Assembly (NCBI RefSeq): GCF_025398195.1
Contig: NZ_JAODNV010000019.1
Span: forward strand, 32,651 to 96,650
Direction of reading: 5' to 3'
Length of the DNA stretch: 64,000 bases
Origin: Chelativorans petroleitrophicus
GTDB taxonomy: Bacteria > Pseudomonadota > Alphaproteobacteria > Rhizobiales > Rhizobiaceae
The position numbers were made by a program, and so were the translations under genes. Shown in pieces: positions 1 to 8,582 of the stretch. The number at the start of each line of letters is the position of its first letter. Position 1 is the stretch's first letter. The notes below the pieces were generated by a model. The model saw only the letters and a list, made by a program, of their open reading frames with translations. It was not told the origin of the DNA and did no database searches.

Positions 1-401
1 TCCAGGCTTTGCGAGGCCACGATATGGACCTCCACATGCGGATGTAGCCGGCGGAAATCAGCCACTCTTGGCATCAGCCAGTAGGCGGCGAAGCCGTAAT
101 CCGTGAAGATCCGTATCGCGGGCGCCCGCGCCCTGCGGCGGATGTCGCGCGCGGCTTCGTCAATGCGTTCAAGCCCGGAATGCACGACGCGGTAAAGCAT
201 CTCCCCGGCTTCCGAAAGCCGGCTGCCTCCGTGAGAGCGATGAAACAGCGTCGCGCCAAGCTGCTCTTCGATGCGCCGGATCTGATAGGTCACCGCCGGC
301 TGGGAAAGGCCCAGTTCCTGCGCGGCCTTCGTCAGGCTTCCCAGGCGCCCGACCGCCTCGAAGATGCGAAGCCAGCCAACGTCCAACGGCCTGTCTCTCA
401 T
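1..401 (-). CDS. LysR-family transcriptional regulator, 3' end cut by window (probable choline-sulfate regulator)
   Basis: The first 133 codons of a LysR-type activator or repressor are present; the rest lies beyond the window edge. The N-terminus MRDRPLDVGWLRIFEAVGRL is followed by a winged helix-turn-helix (about residues 18-60, with LSQPAVTYQIRRIEEQLG) and then the start of the effector-binding domain. The ATG at 401 is divergent from choX, 118 bp away, the usual arrangement for a LysR regulator and its target. The neighbours choX and betC suggest it is the choline-sulfate-use regulator of the LysR type, which would make the 402-519 interval its operator region. The family is clear from the HTH; the ligand is inferred from neighbours only. 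Confidence 0.85.
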   Translation of the reverse strand, partial: MRDRPLDVGWLRIFEAVGRLGSLTKAAQELGLSQPAVTYQIRRIEEQLGATLFHRSHGGSRLSEAGEMLYRVVHSGLERIDEAARDIRRRARAPAIRIFTDYGFAAYWLMPRVADFRRLHPHVEVHIVASQSL

Positions 402-519
402 AAAGAACCTCTATGGCATCGATCGAAAATCTGCGGGTTCAAAGATAATGTCATATGCGGAATTAATGGAAGGAGCCCGGTTTTGCGTCACGTGCAACTT
501 GAAAAAGGGGAACTTCGCC

Positions 520-1467
520 ATGTTACACCGTTGCCTCGGCCTGGCTGCCGCCGCTTTCCTGCTCGCAAGCACCTCGGCCTTCGCCGCCGATCCGGAAAGC
601 TGCGAAACCATCCGCCTTTCCGATCCCGGCTGGACGGACATCAACTCGACCAACGCGATCGCCTCCGTCCTGCTCGACGGGCTGGACTACACTGCGGAGA
701 TACAAACCCTTTCAGTGCTCGTCGGCTATCAGGCGCTGAAGAACCAGGACATCGACGTTTTCCTGGGCAACTGGATGCCCTCGCAACAGAACTTCATCGA
801 GGAGCTCAATCAGGCCAATGCGGCGGAGGTGCTGGTCAAGAACCTTGAAGGGGCGAAGTTCACGCTCGCCGTGCCGAGCTATGTCACAGCGGAGCTGGGG
901 GTGCGCGACTTCAAGGATCTCGCCGCGCACGCCGATGCTTTCGACAGGCAGATCTACGGCATCGAACCCGGCGCCCCCGCCAATGAGAACATCCAGCGCA
1001 TGATCGACGCCAATGATTTCGGGCTGGGTGACTGGCGTGTGGTGGAGTCGAGCGAAACGGGAATGCTCTCTCAGGTGGCGCGCGCCGCGCGGGGGCAGGA
1101 CCCCATCGTGTTCCTCGCCTGGGCGCCCCACCCGATGAACCGGAATTTCGACATCACCTATCTCTCCGGCGGTGACGATTACTTCGGCCCCAATTACGGA
1201 GGCGCGGAGGTGTTCACGATCGCTCGCACCGGCTGGTCCGAGGAGTGTCCCAATGCGGCGCAGTTCTTCCGCAATCTCGTCTTCACCATCGATATGGAAA
1301 ACGAGATGATGGCCAAGATCCTGGACGAGGGGAAAACGCCGGAAGAGGCGGCCGTCGAATTCCTCAAGGCCAATCCCGATCTGCTTGAGCCGTGGCTTGA
1401 CAGCGTGACGACGCGCTTGGGCGAGCCTGGCCTTGAGGCGGTAAAGGCCTCGCTCGCAACGCGCTAG
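520..1467 (+). CDS. choX: choline-binding periplasmic protein of an ABC transporter (ChoX-like)
   Basis: A 315-residue solute-binding protein of the glycine-betaine/choline (OpuAC/ProX) type. Residues 1-23 form a Sec signal peptide ending at SAFA. The mature start DPESCETIRLSDPGWTDINS carries an aromatic/Asp pair typical of the quaternary-ammonium cage, and WAPHPMN supplies another Trp. I chose ATG 520 because AAAAAGGGG lies about 9 nt upstream; a longer open frame begins upstream but has no signal peptide. It would deliver choline to a ChoWV permease, but no such permease genes follow: the next gene is betC. The permease is therefore elsewhere, or the protein works with another system. Expression is probably controlled by the divergent LysR gene. 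Confidence 0.88.
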   Translation: MLHRCLGLAAAAFLLASTSAFAADPESCETIRLSDPGWTDINSTNAIASVLLDGLDYTAEIQTLSVLVGYQALKNQDIDVFLGNWMPSQQNFIEELNQANAAEVLVKNLEGAKFTLAVPSYVTAELGVRDFKDLAAHADAFDRQIYGIEPGAPANENIQRMIDANDFGLGDWRVVESSETGMLSQVARAARGQDPIVFLAWAPHPMNRNFDITYLSGGDDYFGPNYGGAEVFTIARTGWSEECPNAAQFFRNLVFTIDMENEMMAKILDEGKTPEEAAVEFLKANPDLLEPWLDSVTTRLGEPGLEAVKASLATR

Positions 1468-1490
1468 CGCGGGCTCAGGCGCACATCAGC

Positions 1491-1522
1491 CATCCCGGGT
1501 TTCCCTCCGGTTGGCCGGGATG
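1491..1522. other. hairpin between choX and betC
   Basis: CATCCCGG (1491-1498) and CCGGGATG (1515-1522) form a perfect 8-bp stem with a 16-nt loop, 24 nt after the choX stop. No T-run follows, so it is more likely an mRNA-stabilising or partial attenuating hairpin than a strong terminator. It could set a choX:betC expression ratio if the two are co-transcribed. Confidence 0.45.
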
Positions 1523-1613
1523 AGCGGTAGGGGGCGGGCCGGGCTGGCGCAGACGGCCTCGGCTGCCCGTTATCCTTGTTCTCGTCCTTTTCATGGAGCC
1601 ATCTCGCATCATC

Positions 1614-3128
1614 ATGAAGCGCCCGAACATCCTCATTCTCATGGCCGACCAGGTCAATGGAACCCTGTTTCCGGATGGCCCGGCTCCATTCCTGAAGACG
1701 CCCAATCTTGAAGCGCTTGCTAAGCAGTCCGTCCGCTTCGCCAATGCCTATACGGCAAGTCCGCTTTGCGCTCCGGGCCGCGCATCCTTTATGTCCGGGC
1801 AACTGCCGAGCAGGACGGGCGTCTACGACAATGCCGCGGAATTTGCCTCCGACATTCCCACCTATGCGCATCACTTGCGCCGGGCCGGATATTACACCTG
1901 TCTCTCCGGCAAAATGCACTTTGTGGGGCCGGACCAGCTCCACGGGTTCGAGGAACGGCTGACCACCGACATCTATCCGGCCGACTTCGGCTGGACGCCC
2001 GATTATACCCGCCCCGGCGAGCGCATCGATTGGTGGTACCACAATCTGGGCTCTGTTACCGGCGCCGGCGTCGCCGAAATAACCAACCAGCTCGAATATG
2101 ATGACGAGGTGGCCTATCACGCCACGCACAAGCTCTACGACCTGGCGCGCGGACATGACCCGCGGCCCTGGTGCCTGACGGTGAGCTTTACGCACCCGCA
2201 CGATCCCTATGTGGCGCGCCGCCGCTTCTGGGATCTCTATGAGGATTGCCGGGCACTCGATCCCACGATTCCAACCATCCCCTTCGAGGAGCAGGATCCG
2301 CATTCGCAGCGGCTGATGCTCGCGAGTAACCATGCCGCCTATGAGATCACGCCGGAACACATCCGCCGTTCCCGCCGGGGCTACTTCGCCAATCTCTCCT
2401 ATGTGGACGAGAAGATTGGCGAGATTCTCGATGTGCTGGAGCGAACGCGCCAGGCGGAGAACACCATCATCGTCTTCCTCTCTGACCATGGCGACATGCT
2501 GGGCGAGCGCGGCCTGTGGTTCAAGATGAGCTTCCTGGAGGGCTCTGCCCGCGTGCCTCTTATGATCGCCGCACCTGGCCTGCAGCCTGGCCGCGTAGAC
2601 ACGCCGGTTTCGACGCTTGATGTCGTCCCGACCCTTGCCGAGCTTGCGGGCGTGGATCTGGCCGAGGTGCTTCCCTGGGCCGACGGCGAAAGCCTGGTGG
2701 ATGTCGCCTCCGGAGCCCGCAGCCGCGCGCCGGTGCCGATGGAATATGCGGCAGAGGGCTCCTATGCACCCATGGTGGCGCTGCGCGACGGGCGCTTCAA
2801 GATCGTACTCTGCGAACTCGATCCGCCTCTGCTTTTCGATCTCGAAGCGGACCCGCACGAGCTTTCCAACCTCGCGGCCGATCCCGACCATGCGGAAAGG
2901 CTGGCCGTGATGACCGCGATGGCGAAGGAGCGCTGGAATCTTGAAAGCTTCGACGCGGCGGTTCGTGCGAGCCAGGCGCGCAGGCGCGTGGTCTATGAGG
3001 CGCTGCGCGACGGCGCATACTACCCTTGGGACTACCAGCCGCTGCAGCGCGCATCGGAACGCTACATGCGAAACCACCTGGACCTGAACGTGCTCGAAGA
3101 AGCGCAGCGCTTCCCGCGCGGCGAGTAG
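1614..3128 (+). CDS. betC: choline-sulfatase
   Basis: A 504-residue type I sulfatase that would hydrolyse choline-O-sulfate to choline and sulfate in the cytoplasm; no signal peptide is seen. RPNILILMADQ gives the N-terminal metal-binding Asp. The formylglycine signature C-x-P-x-R is present as Cys52-Ala-Pro-Gly-Arg56, and SDHGDMLGE (about 290-298) supplies further metal ligands. The C-terminal stretch ending LDLNVLEEAQRFPRGE matches the choline-sulfatase type in my reading. Start 1614 is preferred over an ATG at 1593 because family members begin just before RPNIL, and a GGAG sits upstream, though at long spacing. Together with choX it marks choline sulfate as an osmolyte, carbon, nitrogen and sulfur source. 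Confidence 0.93.
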   Translation: MKRPNILILMADQVNGTLFPDGPAPFLKTPNLEALAKQSVRFANAYTASPLCAPGRASFMSGQLPSRTGVYDNAAEFASDIPTYAHHLRRAGYYTCLSGKMHFVGPDQLHGFEERLTTDIYPADFGWTPDYTRPGERIDWWYHNLGSVTGAGVAEITNQLEYDDEVAYHATHKLYDLARGHDPRPWCLTVSFTHPHDPYVARRRFWDLYEDCRALDPTIPTIPFEEQDPHSQRLMLASNHAAYEITPEHIRRSRRGYFANLSYVDEKIGEILDVLERTRQAENTIIVFLSDHGDMLGERGLWFKMSFLEGSARVPLMIAAPGLQPGRVDTPVSTLDVVPTLAELAGVDLAEVLPWADGESLVDVASGARSRAPVPMEYAAEGSYAPMVALRDGRFKIVLCELDPPLLFDLEADPHELSNLAADPDHAERLAVMTAMAKERWNLESFDAAVRASQARRRVVYEALRDGAYYPWDYQPLQRASERYMRNHLDLNVLEEAQRFPRGE

Positions 3129-3307
3129 ACCTTGCGCAGCCGCCCGTGAAGGCGGCCGGCGGCACTGCGCATGCAGCGGTCGGCTCGCGAGCCGATCGCT
3201 GCGTATGGCGTGATCCTCAGGTCTCCCCATCACGGATGGCCTTAAGCACTCCCGGAACGTTGTCAGGCTGCAGTTGTTCGACCAGCACGGGCCGCTGGCG
3301 CGCCCTT

Positions 3308-3325
3308 GCCGGGCACAAGCCCGGC
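3308..3325. other. GC hairpin upstream of gcd
   Basis: GCCGGGC (3308-3314) and GCCCGGC (3319-3325) form a 7-bp stem with a 4-nt loop, without a T-run. It overlaps a TTG that could otherwise be taken as the gcd start, which argues for the GTG start at 3360. Confidence 0.45.
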
Positions 3326-3359
3326 GCGGTTCTGCACCACGCAATCACAGGGTTCTGTC

Positions 3360-5987
3360 GTGTATCGGGTCGTCCTTTCGCTGATCGTCATTCTTCTTGG
3401 ACTGGTTCTTGCTGCGGGCGGCGTCTGGCTTGCCGTGCTCGGCGGCTCCTGGTTCCACATCCTATGGGGTATGCTGCTGACCGCGTCCGGTGCTCTGATC
3501 ATGGCGCGGCGCCCGGCCGGGCTAGCGGTCTATGGCGTAACCATTCTGATCACGCTCGCGTGGGCGCTTTGGGAAGTGGGTTTCGACTGGTGGGCGCTCA
3601 CTCCGCGCGGCGCAGTTCCCATGATCATCGGGCTCCTGCTTCTCTTGCCACCGCTCGTTAGGGCTCTGCACCCCCGTGGCGCGGCGAGGGCGCGCTACGA
3701 CGCCAACAGCGCCGTGCTTGCCGTCTCGCTTGCCATTGCCGCCGCGGTGAGCATCTATTCCATGTTCCAGACGCCGCACGACATCGCGGGCAGCTTCCCG
3801 CAGGAGCGAATGACGGCGGATGTCGCTGAGGATGAGGGCGTGCCGCCCGGCGAATGGGCAGCCTATGGCCGCACGCACTACGGAAGGCGCTATTCGCCGC
3901 TTGACCAGATCACGCCGGAAAATGTCGCTGAACTTCAGGTCGCCTGGACCTATCATACGGGTGAACTGCGCGACGAGGACGACCCGGGCGAGACCACTTA
4001 TGAAGTCACGCCGCTCATGGTCAACGATACGGTGTATCTCTGCACGCCGTTCAGCACAGTGATCGCGCTCGATCCAGTCACCGGCGAGGAGAAATGGCGC
4101 TTCGATCCGCAGCTAAGGCAGCCGCCTACGCCGACGACGCAGCATATGACCTGCCGCGGCGTCTCCTTCCACGCCGCATCGCCGGAAGATCTGCCCGCGC
4201 GGCCACCCGGAGCGGAAGCGCCGCAGGCGGCCTTGAATACAGAAAACGAGGCGCCGGTGGGCAGGGCGGCCGGCGACACGGTGGCTGCTGACCAGATCGG
4301 CGAGGGTGACGCCAAGCCGGAACCGGAGGAAAGAAGCCTTATCGAGGAAAGTGTCGCACAGGTGACGACCGGCGCTGCACCCGTCCCGCAGAACATTGTT
4401 ACCGGTGCCGTCCAAGCGGGCGCACGGGTGCCGGCCGTGGAGCGGGAGGAGCCGCCGCAGAGCGTGGAGCTGAGCGAGGCGTGCATGAACCGGCTATTCG
4501 TGCCAACCTCTGACGGGCGGCTCATTTCCATCAGTGCCGAAAGCGGCGCGATCTGCCCAGGCTTCGGCGGCCGTGATGGTACGGTCAATCTGTGGGCCAA
4601 CATGCCAAATGTGACGCCCGGCTCGTTCTATTCAACCTCTCCGCCGGTCATCACCGAGGACGATCTGGTCATCATCGGGGGCGCGGTCAACGACAACGCC
4701 TCGACCACATCGCCTTCCGGCGTCATCCGCGCCTACGACGCCTACACCGGCGCGCTGGTGTGGAATTTCGACAGCAAGAATCCGGATGCTACGGAGCCCA
4801 TTCCGGCGGGTGAGACTTACAGCCCGAACGCACCGAATTTCTGGAGCGTGGCAAGCTACGATCCGGAGTTGGGTCTGGTATACTTCCCGATGGGCAACGA
4901 GTCACCCGATCAGTTCGGCGGTAAGCGTGGCGAGAACACGGAGCGCTTCTCCGCCTCGATTCTGGCACTGGACGCCTCGACCGGTGAGATGGCCTGGGTG
5001 TTCCAGACAGTGCATCACGACATCTGGGACTACGACGTGCCCGCGCAGCCGAGCCTTGTCGATCTTACCATCAATGGAGAGGCCGTGCCCGCGCTCGTTG
5101 CGCCTACGAAGCAGGGCCAGGTTTTCGTGCTGAACCGGGAAACCGGCGAGCCGGTGCTGCCCGTGAAGGAGCAGCCGGTGCCCCAAGGCGCAATCGAGGG
5201 CGACTTCACCGCGCCTACACAGCCTGTGTCGGCTGTCTCGTTCGCCCCGGAGCCGCTTACGGAAGCGGATATGTGGGGAGCCACGCCGGTCGATCAGCTC
5301 TGGTGCCGCATCCGGTTTCACCAGCTCGACTACGAAGGCATATTCACGCCACCCTCAATGAATGGAACTATCGTCTATCCCGGCAATTTCGGCACCTTCA
5401 ACTGGGGCGCCGTTTCCGTGGACCCCAACCGCGACATCATGTTCGGCATGCCCGTCTATCTGGCTTTCACGGTGAAGCTGATCCCCCGTCCGGACGGGAT
5501 GACGCGCGTGGTCACGAAGGAGGGCGAACCCATCTTCAACGAGAATTTCGGTGCGCCCTACGCCGCCGAGATGGGCCCGTTCTACTCGCCGCTCAACCTG
5601 CCATGCCAGCAGCCGCCCTGGGGATATGTCGCGGGCGTAAATCTGACGACGGGCGAGACCGTCTACAGGCACGTAAACGGCACGGTGCGCGATCTCGCTC
5701 CGGTTCCGCTGCCGTTGGAGATGGGCGTGCCCGGCATTGGCGGACCGATCGTCACGGCCGGTGGAGTAGCATTCCTGTCCGGCACGCTCGATTACTATGT
5801 GCGCGGTTACGATCTCGCGTCGGGCGAGGAAATCTGGCGCGCACGGCTGCCAGCCGGCGGGCAGGCTACGCCTTCAACCTATATGGGCGCCGACGGGAGG
5901 CAGTACCTCATCGTGGTGGCAGGCGGCCATGGCTCCACCGGCACGAAGGCCGGCGATTCGGTCATCGCCTACGCCTTGCCGCGATAG
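3360..5987 (+). CDS. gcd: membrane-bound PQQ-dependent glucose dehydrogenase, with a low-complexity insertion
   Basis: This quinoprotein oxidises glucose and other aldoses to the lactones in the periplasm and passes electrons to ubiquinone. The N-terminal ~120 residues hold five hydrophobic segments (starting YRVVLSLIVILLGLVL), followed by the eight-bladed PQQ propeller: WAAYGRTHYGRRYSPLDQI, TYHTGELR, HHDIWDYDVPAQP, YEGIFTPPS and LPAGGQATPSTY are family landmarks. It is 875 residues, longer than the usual ~800. The extra length is an Ala/Pro/Glu-rich stretch at about residues 275-368, between CRGVSFH and CMNRLFVPTSDGRL. GTG 3360 is chosen because AGGG sits 7 nt upstream and the protein then starts directly at the first membrane helix; a TTG at 3306 is the alternative. 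No PQQ biosynthesis genes lie nearby. Confidence 0.93.
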   Translation: MYRVVLSLIVILLGLVLAAGGVWLAVLGGSWFHILWGMLLTASGALIMARRPAGLAVYGVTILITLAWALWEVGFDWWALTPRGAVPMIIGLLLLLPPLVRALHPRGAARARYDANSAVLAVSLAIAAAVSIYSMFQTPHDIAGSFPQERMTADVAEDEGVPPGEWAAYGRTHYGRRYSPLDQITPENVAELQVAWTYHTGELRDEDDPGETTYEVTPLMVNDTVYLCTPFSTVIALDPVTGEEKWRFDPQLRQPPTPTTQHMTCRGVSFHAASPEDLPARPPGAEAPQAALNTENEAPVGRAAGDTVAADQIGEGDAKPEPEERSLIEESVAQVTTGAAPVPQNIVTGAVQAGARVPAVEREEPPQSVELSEACMNRLFVPTSDGRLISISAESGAICPGFGGRDGTVNLWANMPNVTPGSFYSTSPPVITEDDLVIIGGAVNDNASTTSPSGVIRAYDAYTGALVWNFDSKNPDATEPIPAGETYSPNAPNFWSVASYDPELGLVYFPMGNESPDQFGGKRGENTERFSASILALDASTGEMAWVFQTVHHDIWDYDVPAQPSLVDLTINGEAVPALVAPTKQGQVFVLNRETGEPVLPVKEQPVPQGAIEGDFTAPTQPVSAVSFAPEPLTEADMWGATPVDQLWCRIRFHQLDYEGIFTPPSMNGTIVYPGNFGTFNWGAVSVDPNRDIMFGMPVYLAFTVKLIPRPDGMTRVVTKEGEPIFNENFGAPYAAEMGPFYSPLNLPCQQPPWGYVAGVNLTTGETVYRHVNGTVRDLAPVPLPLEMGVPGIGGPIVTAGGVAFLSGTLDYYVRGYDLASGEEIWRARLPAGGQATPSTYMGADGRQYLIVVAGGHGSTGTKAGDSVIAYALPR

Positions 5988-6249
5988 AGCAGTTCAGGAA
6001 AGTGGAGACCGGATTGCCGAGCAGGTGGACAGAAAACACACGAAGGTGGTGACGAGGGTCCAGGAAGCGAACGGCGCGGACCGTGTCACCGATACGGGTG
6101 ATGTCGGCACGGGGCAGGCTTCGCCTTACGGCACGGAGGCGCCGGCCGAGGCACTTGCCGGGGCAGGCCGGGAAGCCCGGCAGGCAGCGCGATGTGGAAA
6201 AACTGAAATGTGGCTAGCCGGCGCCTCGTTTTCATGCTCCCCATCGCAC

Positions 6250-6786
6250 ATGAGCAGGGGGCGGAGCTTCATCAAAACAGTTCAGGCCATGGCCTGCCTG
6301 ATGCTGGCGGCGCTTGTTTGTGCCGCTTGCGCCCCAAGAAGCACCGGCAATTATGCCCTAGAAGACGTTCGCAATCTTGCCGCGTTGCGGCAAGAGGCGC
6401 TCTCGCTCGTAAACCAGGCGCGCCGTGAACAGGGAGTTGCCGCGCTCCGATTTTCCGGCCCGCTGAACGCGGCGGCGCAGGCACATGCCGAGGATATGGC
6501 GCGGCGCGGCTATTACGGCCATTATTCGCCCGAAAGGCAGGACGTTGCCTATCGCTATCGCGCTCATGGGGGAGGGCGCTGGTCCATCATCGCGGAAAAC
6601 ATAGCACGGTGCAATTCGTGCGCGCCGAACCGCGAACAGCTTCGCCGCTTTCAGCAGGGATGGATGCGTAGCCCAGGTCACCAACGCAACATCCTTGACC
6701 CGCGGGTGGCAGAGTTCGGTTTCGGCATGGCATCGGCCGGCGGCTCGGTTTTCGCGGTGCAGACTTTCGTGACGCAGCGCGATTAG
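6250..6786 (+). CDS. CAP/SCP-domain lipoprotein
   Basis: A 178-residue secreted protein with one CAP (SCP/PR1-like) domain. Its N-terminus has a hydrophobic segment and a lipobox-like LVCAAC, so it is probably lipid-anchored in the envelope. The domain starts at LRQEALSLVNQARREQGV and keeps the family pattern: LNAAAQAHAEDMARRGYYGH with the conserved His, then IIAENIA, and WMRSPGHQRNILDP with the second His. Bacterial CAP proteins are common, and their molecular function is mostly unknown. ATG 6250 lacks a clear ribosome-binding site, and ATG 6289 would leave a very short signal, so the start is uncertain. The 262 bp before it show no gene. Confidence 0.85.
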   Translation: MSRGRSFIKTVQAMACLMLAALVCAACAPRSTGNYALEDVRNLAALRQEALSLVNQARREQGVAALRFSGPLNAAAQAHAEDMARRGYYGHYSPERQDVAYRYRAHGGGRWSIIAENIARCNSCAPNREQLRRFQQGWMRSPGHQRNILDPRVAEFGFGMASAGGSVFAVQTFVTQRD

Positions 6787-6814
6787 CGCGGCTGCCGGAC
6801 GTCAGCTACAAAAT

Positions 6815-6850
6815 ATGTTCCCCGCCGGTTTGTCGGCCTGCGGGGAACAT
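6815..6850. terminator. inverted repeat between convergent genes
   Basis: ATGTTCCCCGC (6815-6825) and GCGGGGAACAT (6840-6850) pair perfectly over 11 bp around a 14-nt loop. It sits in the 88-bp gap between the CAP gene (+) and the secreted-protein gene (-), the right place for a bidirectional terminator. No long T-run follows on either strand. Confidence 0.65.
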
Positions 6851-6874
6851 GATGCGATAGCTGGTTAACGGCGA

Positions 6875-7315
6875 TCAGCGATAGAGCGAAGGATCCATGC
6901 AGACGGTCTGCCCGCTGGCAGTGACCTGACATCCTTGGGTATTCGACAGGTTTTGCGGCAGCGCGTCCTGCTCGGTGTCCGGCTGGATGGTCGCGCCGGG
7001 ATCGGCGATGCCCACGGAAGCGGTGGTCGTCGTATCGATCTCTCCATACATCGCCGTTTGTCCGAGCACCTCGCCATTGTCGAAGCCCGGACCAGCGGGC
7101 CGCCGCACCGGCGCGGGTGTCGGTATGGCCGCCGTGGAGAGCGGATCAACCGCGACAATTGGCTGCTGCGGCTGTGTCATCTGGAGTTCTAGAGGCAGGT
7201 CGTCATTCTCAGACTGGACTTGGACGGTGACGCTCGGATCGTAGAAATCCTGCGCCATTGCCGAACCCGCCATCAGGGCGAAACCGGCAGCGGCGACTAG
7301 CATTCGACGAAACAT
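6875..7315 (-). CDS. small secreted protein of unknown function
   Basis: A 146-residue protein with a clear Sec signal peptide (MFRRMLVAAAGFALMAGSAM, cut after AMAQ). The mature part is rich in Gln, Pro, Thr and Asp, with no transmembrane segment. It ends in a short stretch with two Cys (QGCQVTASGQTVCMDPSLYR) that could form one disulfide. The start is secure: AAGGAGG lies 6 nt before ATG 7315. I do not recognise the family. The Pro/Gln-rich mature chain looks extended rather than globular, and nothing in the neighbourhood gives a role. Confidence 0.75.
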   Translation of the reverse strand: MFRRMLVAAAGFALMAGSAMAQDFYDPSVTVQVQSENDDLPLELQMTQPQQPIVAVDPLSTAAIPTPAPVRRPAGPGFDNGEVLGQTAMYGEIDTTTTASVGIADPGATIQPDTEQDALPQNLSNTQGCQVTASGQTVCMDPSLYR

Positions 7316-7515
7316 TATGACCTCCTTTGAAGTCGATTGTGCCCCACGACCCAACAACGCAATGTCCATCGGGTTCCGGCAGGAATTGCGGCTCTCTGCC
7401 CGACCACGCGATTGTGAAGCCGTCTTTTATGAAGCCTCTTTTCGGCAGGCACGGCCCGTGTGGAACTGGGGAAAGCTCATGCAGTTCGCCAAGGCGGCTT
7501 TGCGGAGCGGTCCCA

Positions 7516-7966
7516 ATGAACATTGCGCGATATGCTCTCTACAGCGGCACGATGGCGGGCCTTGCGTCGCTTGCCGTGCTGATGCTTGCCGCAAAGGTGG
7601 AGGGCAAGGCGCTGCCTCAGCCGATCAACGCCACGAGCCACTGGATTCACGGCGAGAACGCCGGCCAGGTCACGCGGTGGAACGCCCGCCACACCGCAAC
7701 GGGCCTGTCACCCATTTTGCGTCCGCCATGTTCTGGGCGGTTCCCTTCGCGGCCTGGTATGTCTGGCAGCGCCCGCGTACATTCCTGCACGGTTTCTGTG
7801 GTGCAGCGGTCCTTTCCGCCTTCGCCGCCTTCTTTGGCTACAGGGTGATCTCCCGACCGCTCACGCCGGGCTGGGAGCGCTGCCGAATGTGTCTGTGGCC
7901 GCGGCCTTCGCATCCATTGCGCTGGGACTGGCAACCGGCGCAAGGATCGCGCGGCCGAAATCGTGA
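7516..7966 (+). pseudogene. small multi-pass membrane protein broken by two frameshifts
   Basis: Coding signal moves through all three frames. It starts at ATG 7516 (MNIARYALYSGTMAGLASL, first helix). It continues in a second frame from about 7705 (THFASAMFWAVPFAAWYVW, then AAVLSAFAAFFGYRVIS) and in a third from about 7870 (VSVAAAFASIALGLATGARI) to the TGA at 7966. Adding one base near 7705 (before GTCACCCATTTT) and one near 7870 (in the CCGGGCTGGG run) would restore about 150 residues with four hydrophobic segments. I cannot tell real decay from two sequencing indels; both shifts lie in C/G-rich runs, where indel errors are common. The family has no name I can give with certainty. Confidence 0.6.
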
Positions 7967-8060
7967 GCCGGCTGTAACGCTTCTTCCCGGTTTTCCGGCC
8001 CGAATCGCGGAACTTTATCGTTCATATACGGGTTCATCCTGCCACCGGCAGGAACAGGCT

Positions 8061-8573
8061 ATGGCCAAAACACAGCTACAAGGCCCGCCCATCCGTAAAG
8101 ACGGATTGCAGATCGACGAAAGGCGGCATTTCCAGGAAATTTTCTGGACGGTCGAGCGTTTCGCCTGGATCATCTTTGCCCTCATTCTCCTGCTCGCCCT
8201 GCTTGGGCTGACCGGCTCCGGCGGATATTTCGCAAAGACAACCCAGACCCTGGACGCGGGAACGGCGGAATATGCGCGGTTCTCACGCTGGGAAGCCTCC
8301 GACGAGATGCGGTTCACCTTTAACGCTGGCGCCGGTACGCATCGCCTGACCATAGAGCCTGCCTTTTACGAATATTTGCAGGTGGAGGGCGTTCAGCCCG
8401 CGCCTGAACGCGCTTTTTTCAATGAGGATGGCCTCGTGATGGAATTTGCCGCGGAGCAGGGCGCACCGTTGAGCGCTGTTCTCTATTACCGCCCGCTCAG
8501 GCCCGGCTATCTGAGCTACCGGGTGGTGCTGGACGGAAGCGCTGCGGACCTAGCCACGGTCGTCCTGCCATAG
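8061..8573 (+). CDS. single-pass membrane protein of unknown function
   Basis: A 170-residue protein with a cytoplasmic N-terminus of about 35 residues, one strong membrane helix (FAWIIFALILLLALLGLTG), and an extracytoplasmic domain of about 110 residues. That domain looks beta-rich: RFTFNAGAGTHRLTIEP, ending in YLSYRVVLDGSAADLATVVLP. ATG 8061 has AGGA 7 nt upstream. Its stop codon lies inside the ribosome-binding site of the next gene (stop 8571-8573, next ATG 8583), so it is probably translated as a pair with the YetF/DUF421 protein. A role as a partner subunit of that protein is plausible from the coupling alone. Confidence 0.75.
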   Translation: MAKTQLQGPPIRKDGLQIDERRHFQEIFWTVERFAWIIFALILLLALLGLTGSGGYFAKTTQTLDAGTAEYARFSRWEASDEMRFTFNAGAGTHRLTIEPAFYEYLQVEGVQPAPERAFFNEDGLVMEFAAEQGAPLSAVLYYRPLRPGYLSYRVVLDGSAADLATVVLP

Positions 8574-8582
8574 GAGGAGCAG

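Noticed and set aside
1464..3344. Long minus-strand open frame antisense to betC
   Set aside because: It mirrors the coding frame of betC, as is usual in high-GC DNA. Its product has no recognisable domain, and betC has clear family motifs.
3306..3359. TTG 3306 as start of the glucose dehydrogenase
   Set aside because: It sits in a GC hairpin and adds 18 residues ahead of the first membrane helix. GTG 3360 has AGGG at good spacing.
7317..8573. One continuous frame from 7317 to 8573 as a single protein
   Set aside because: The first part joins a noncoding stretch and a piece of the frameshifted membrane gene. The real start of the last protein is ATG 8061 with its own ribosome-binding site.
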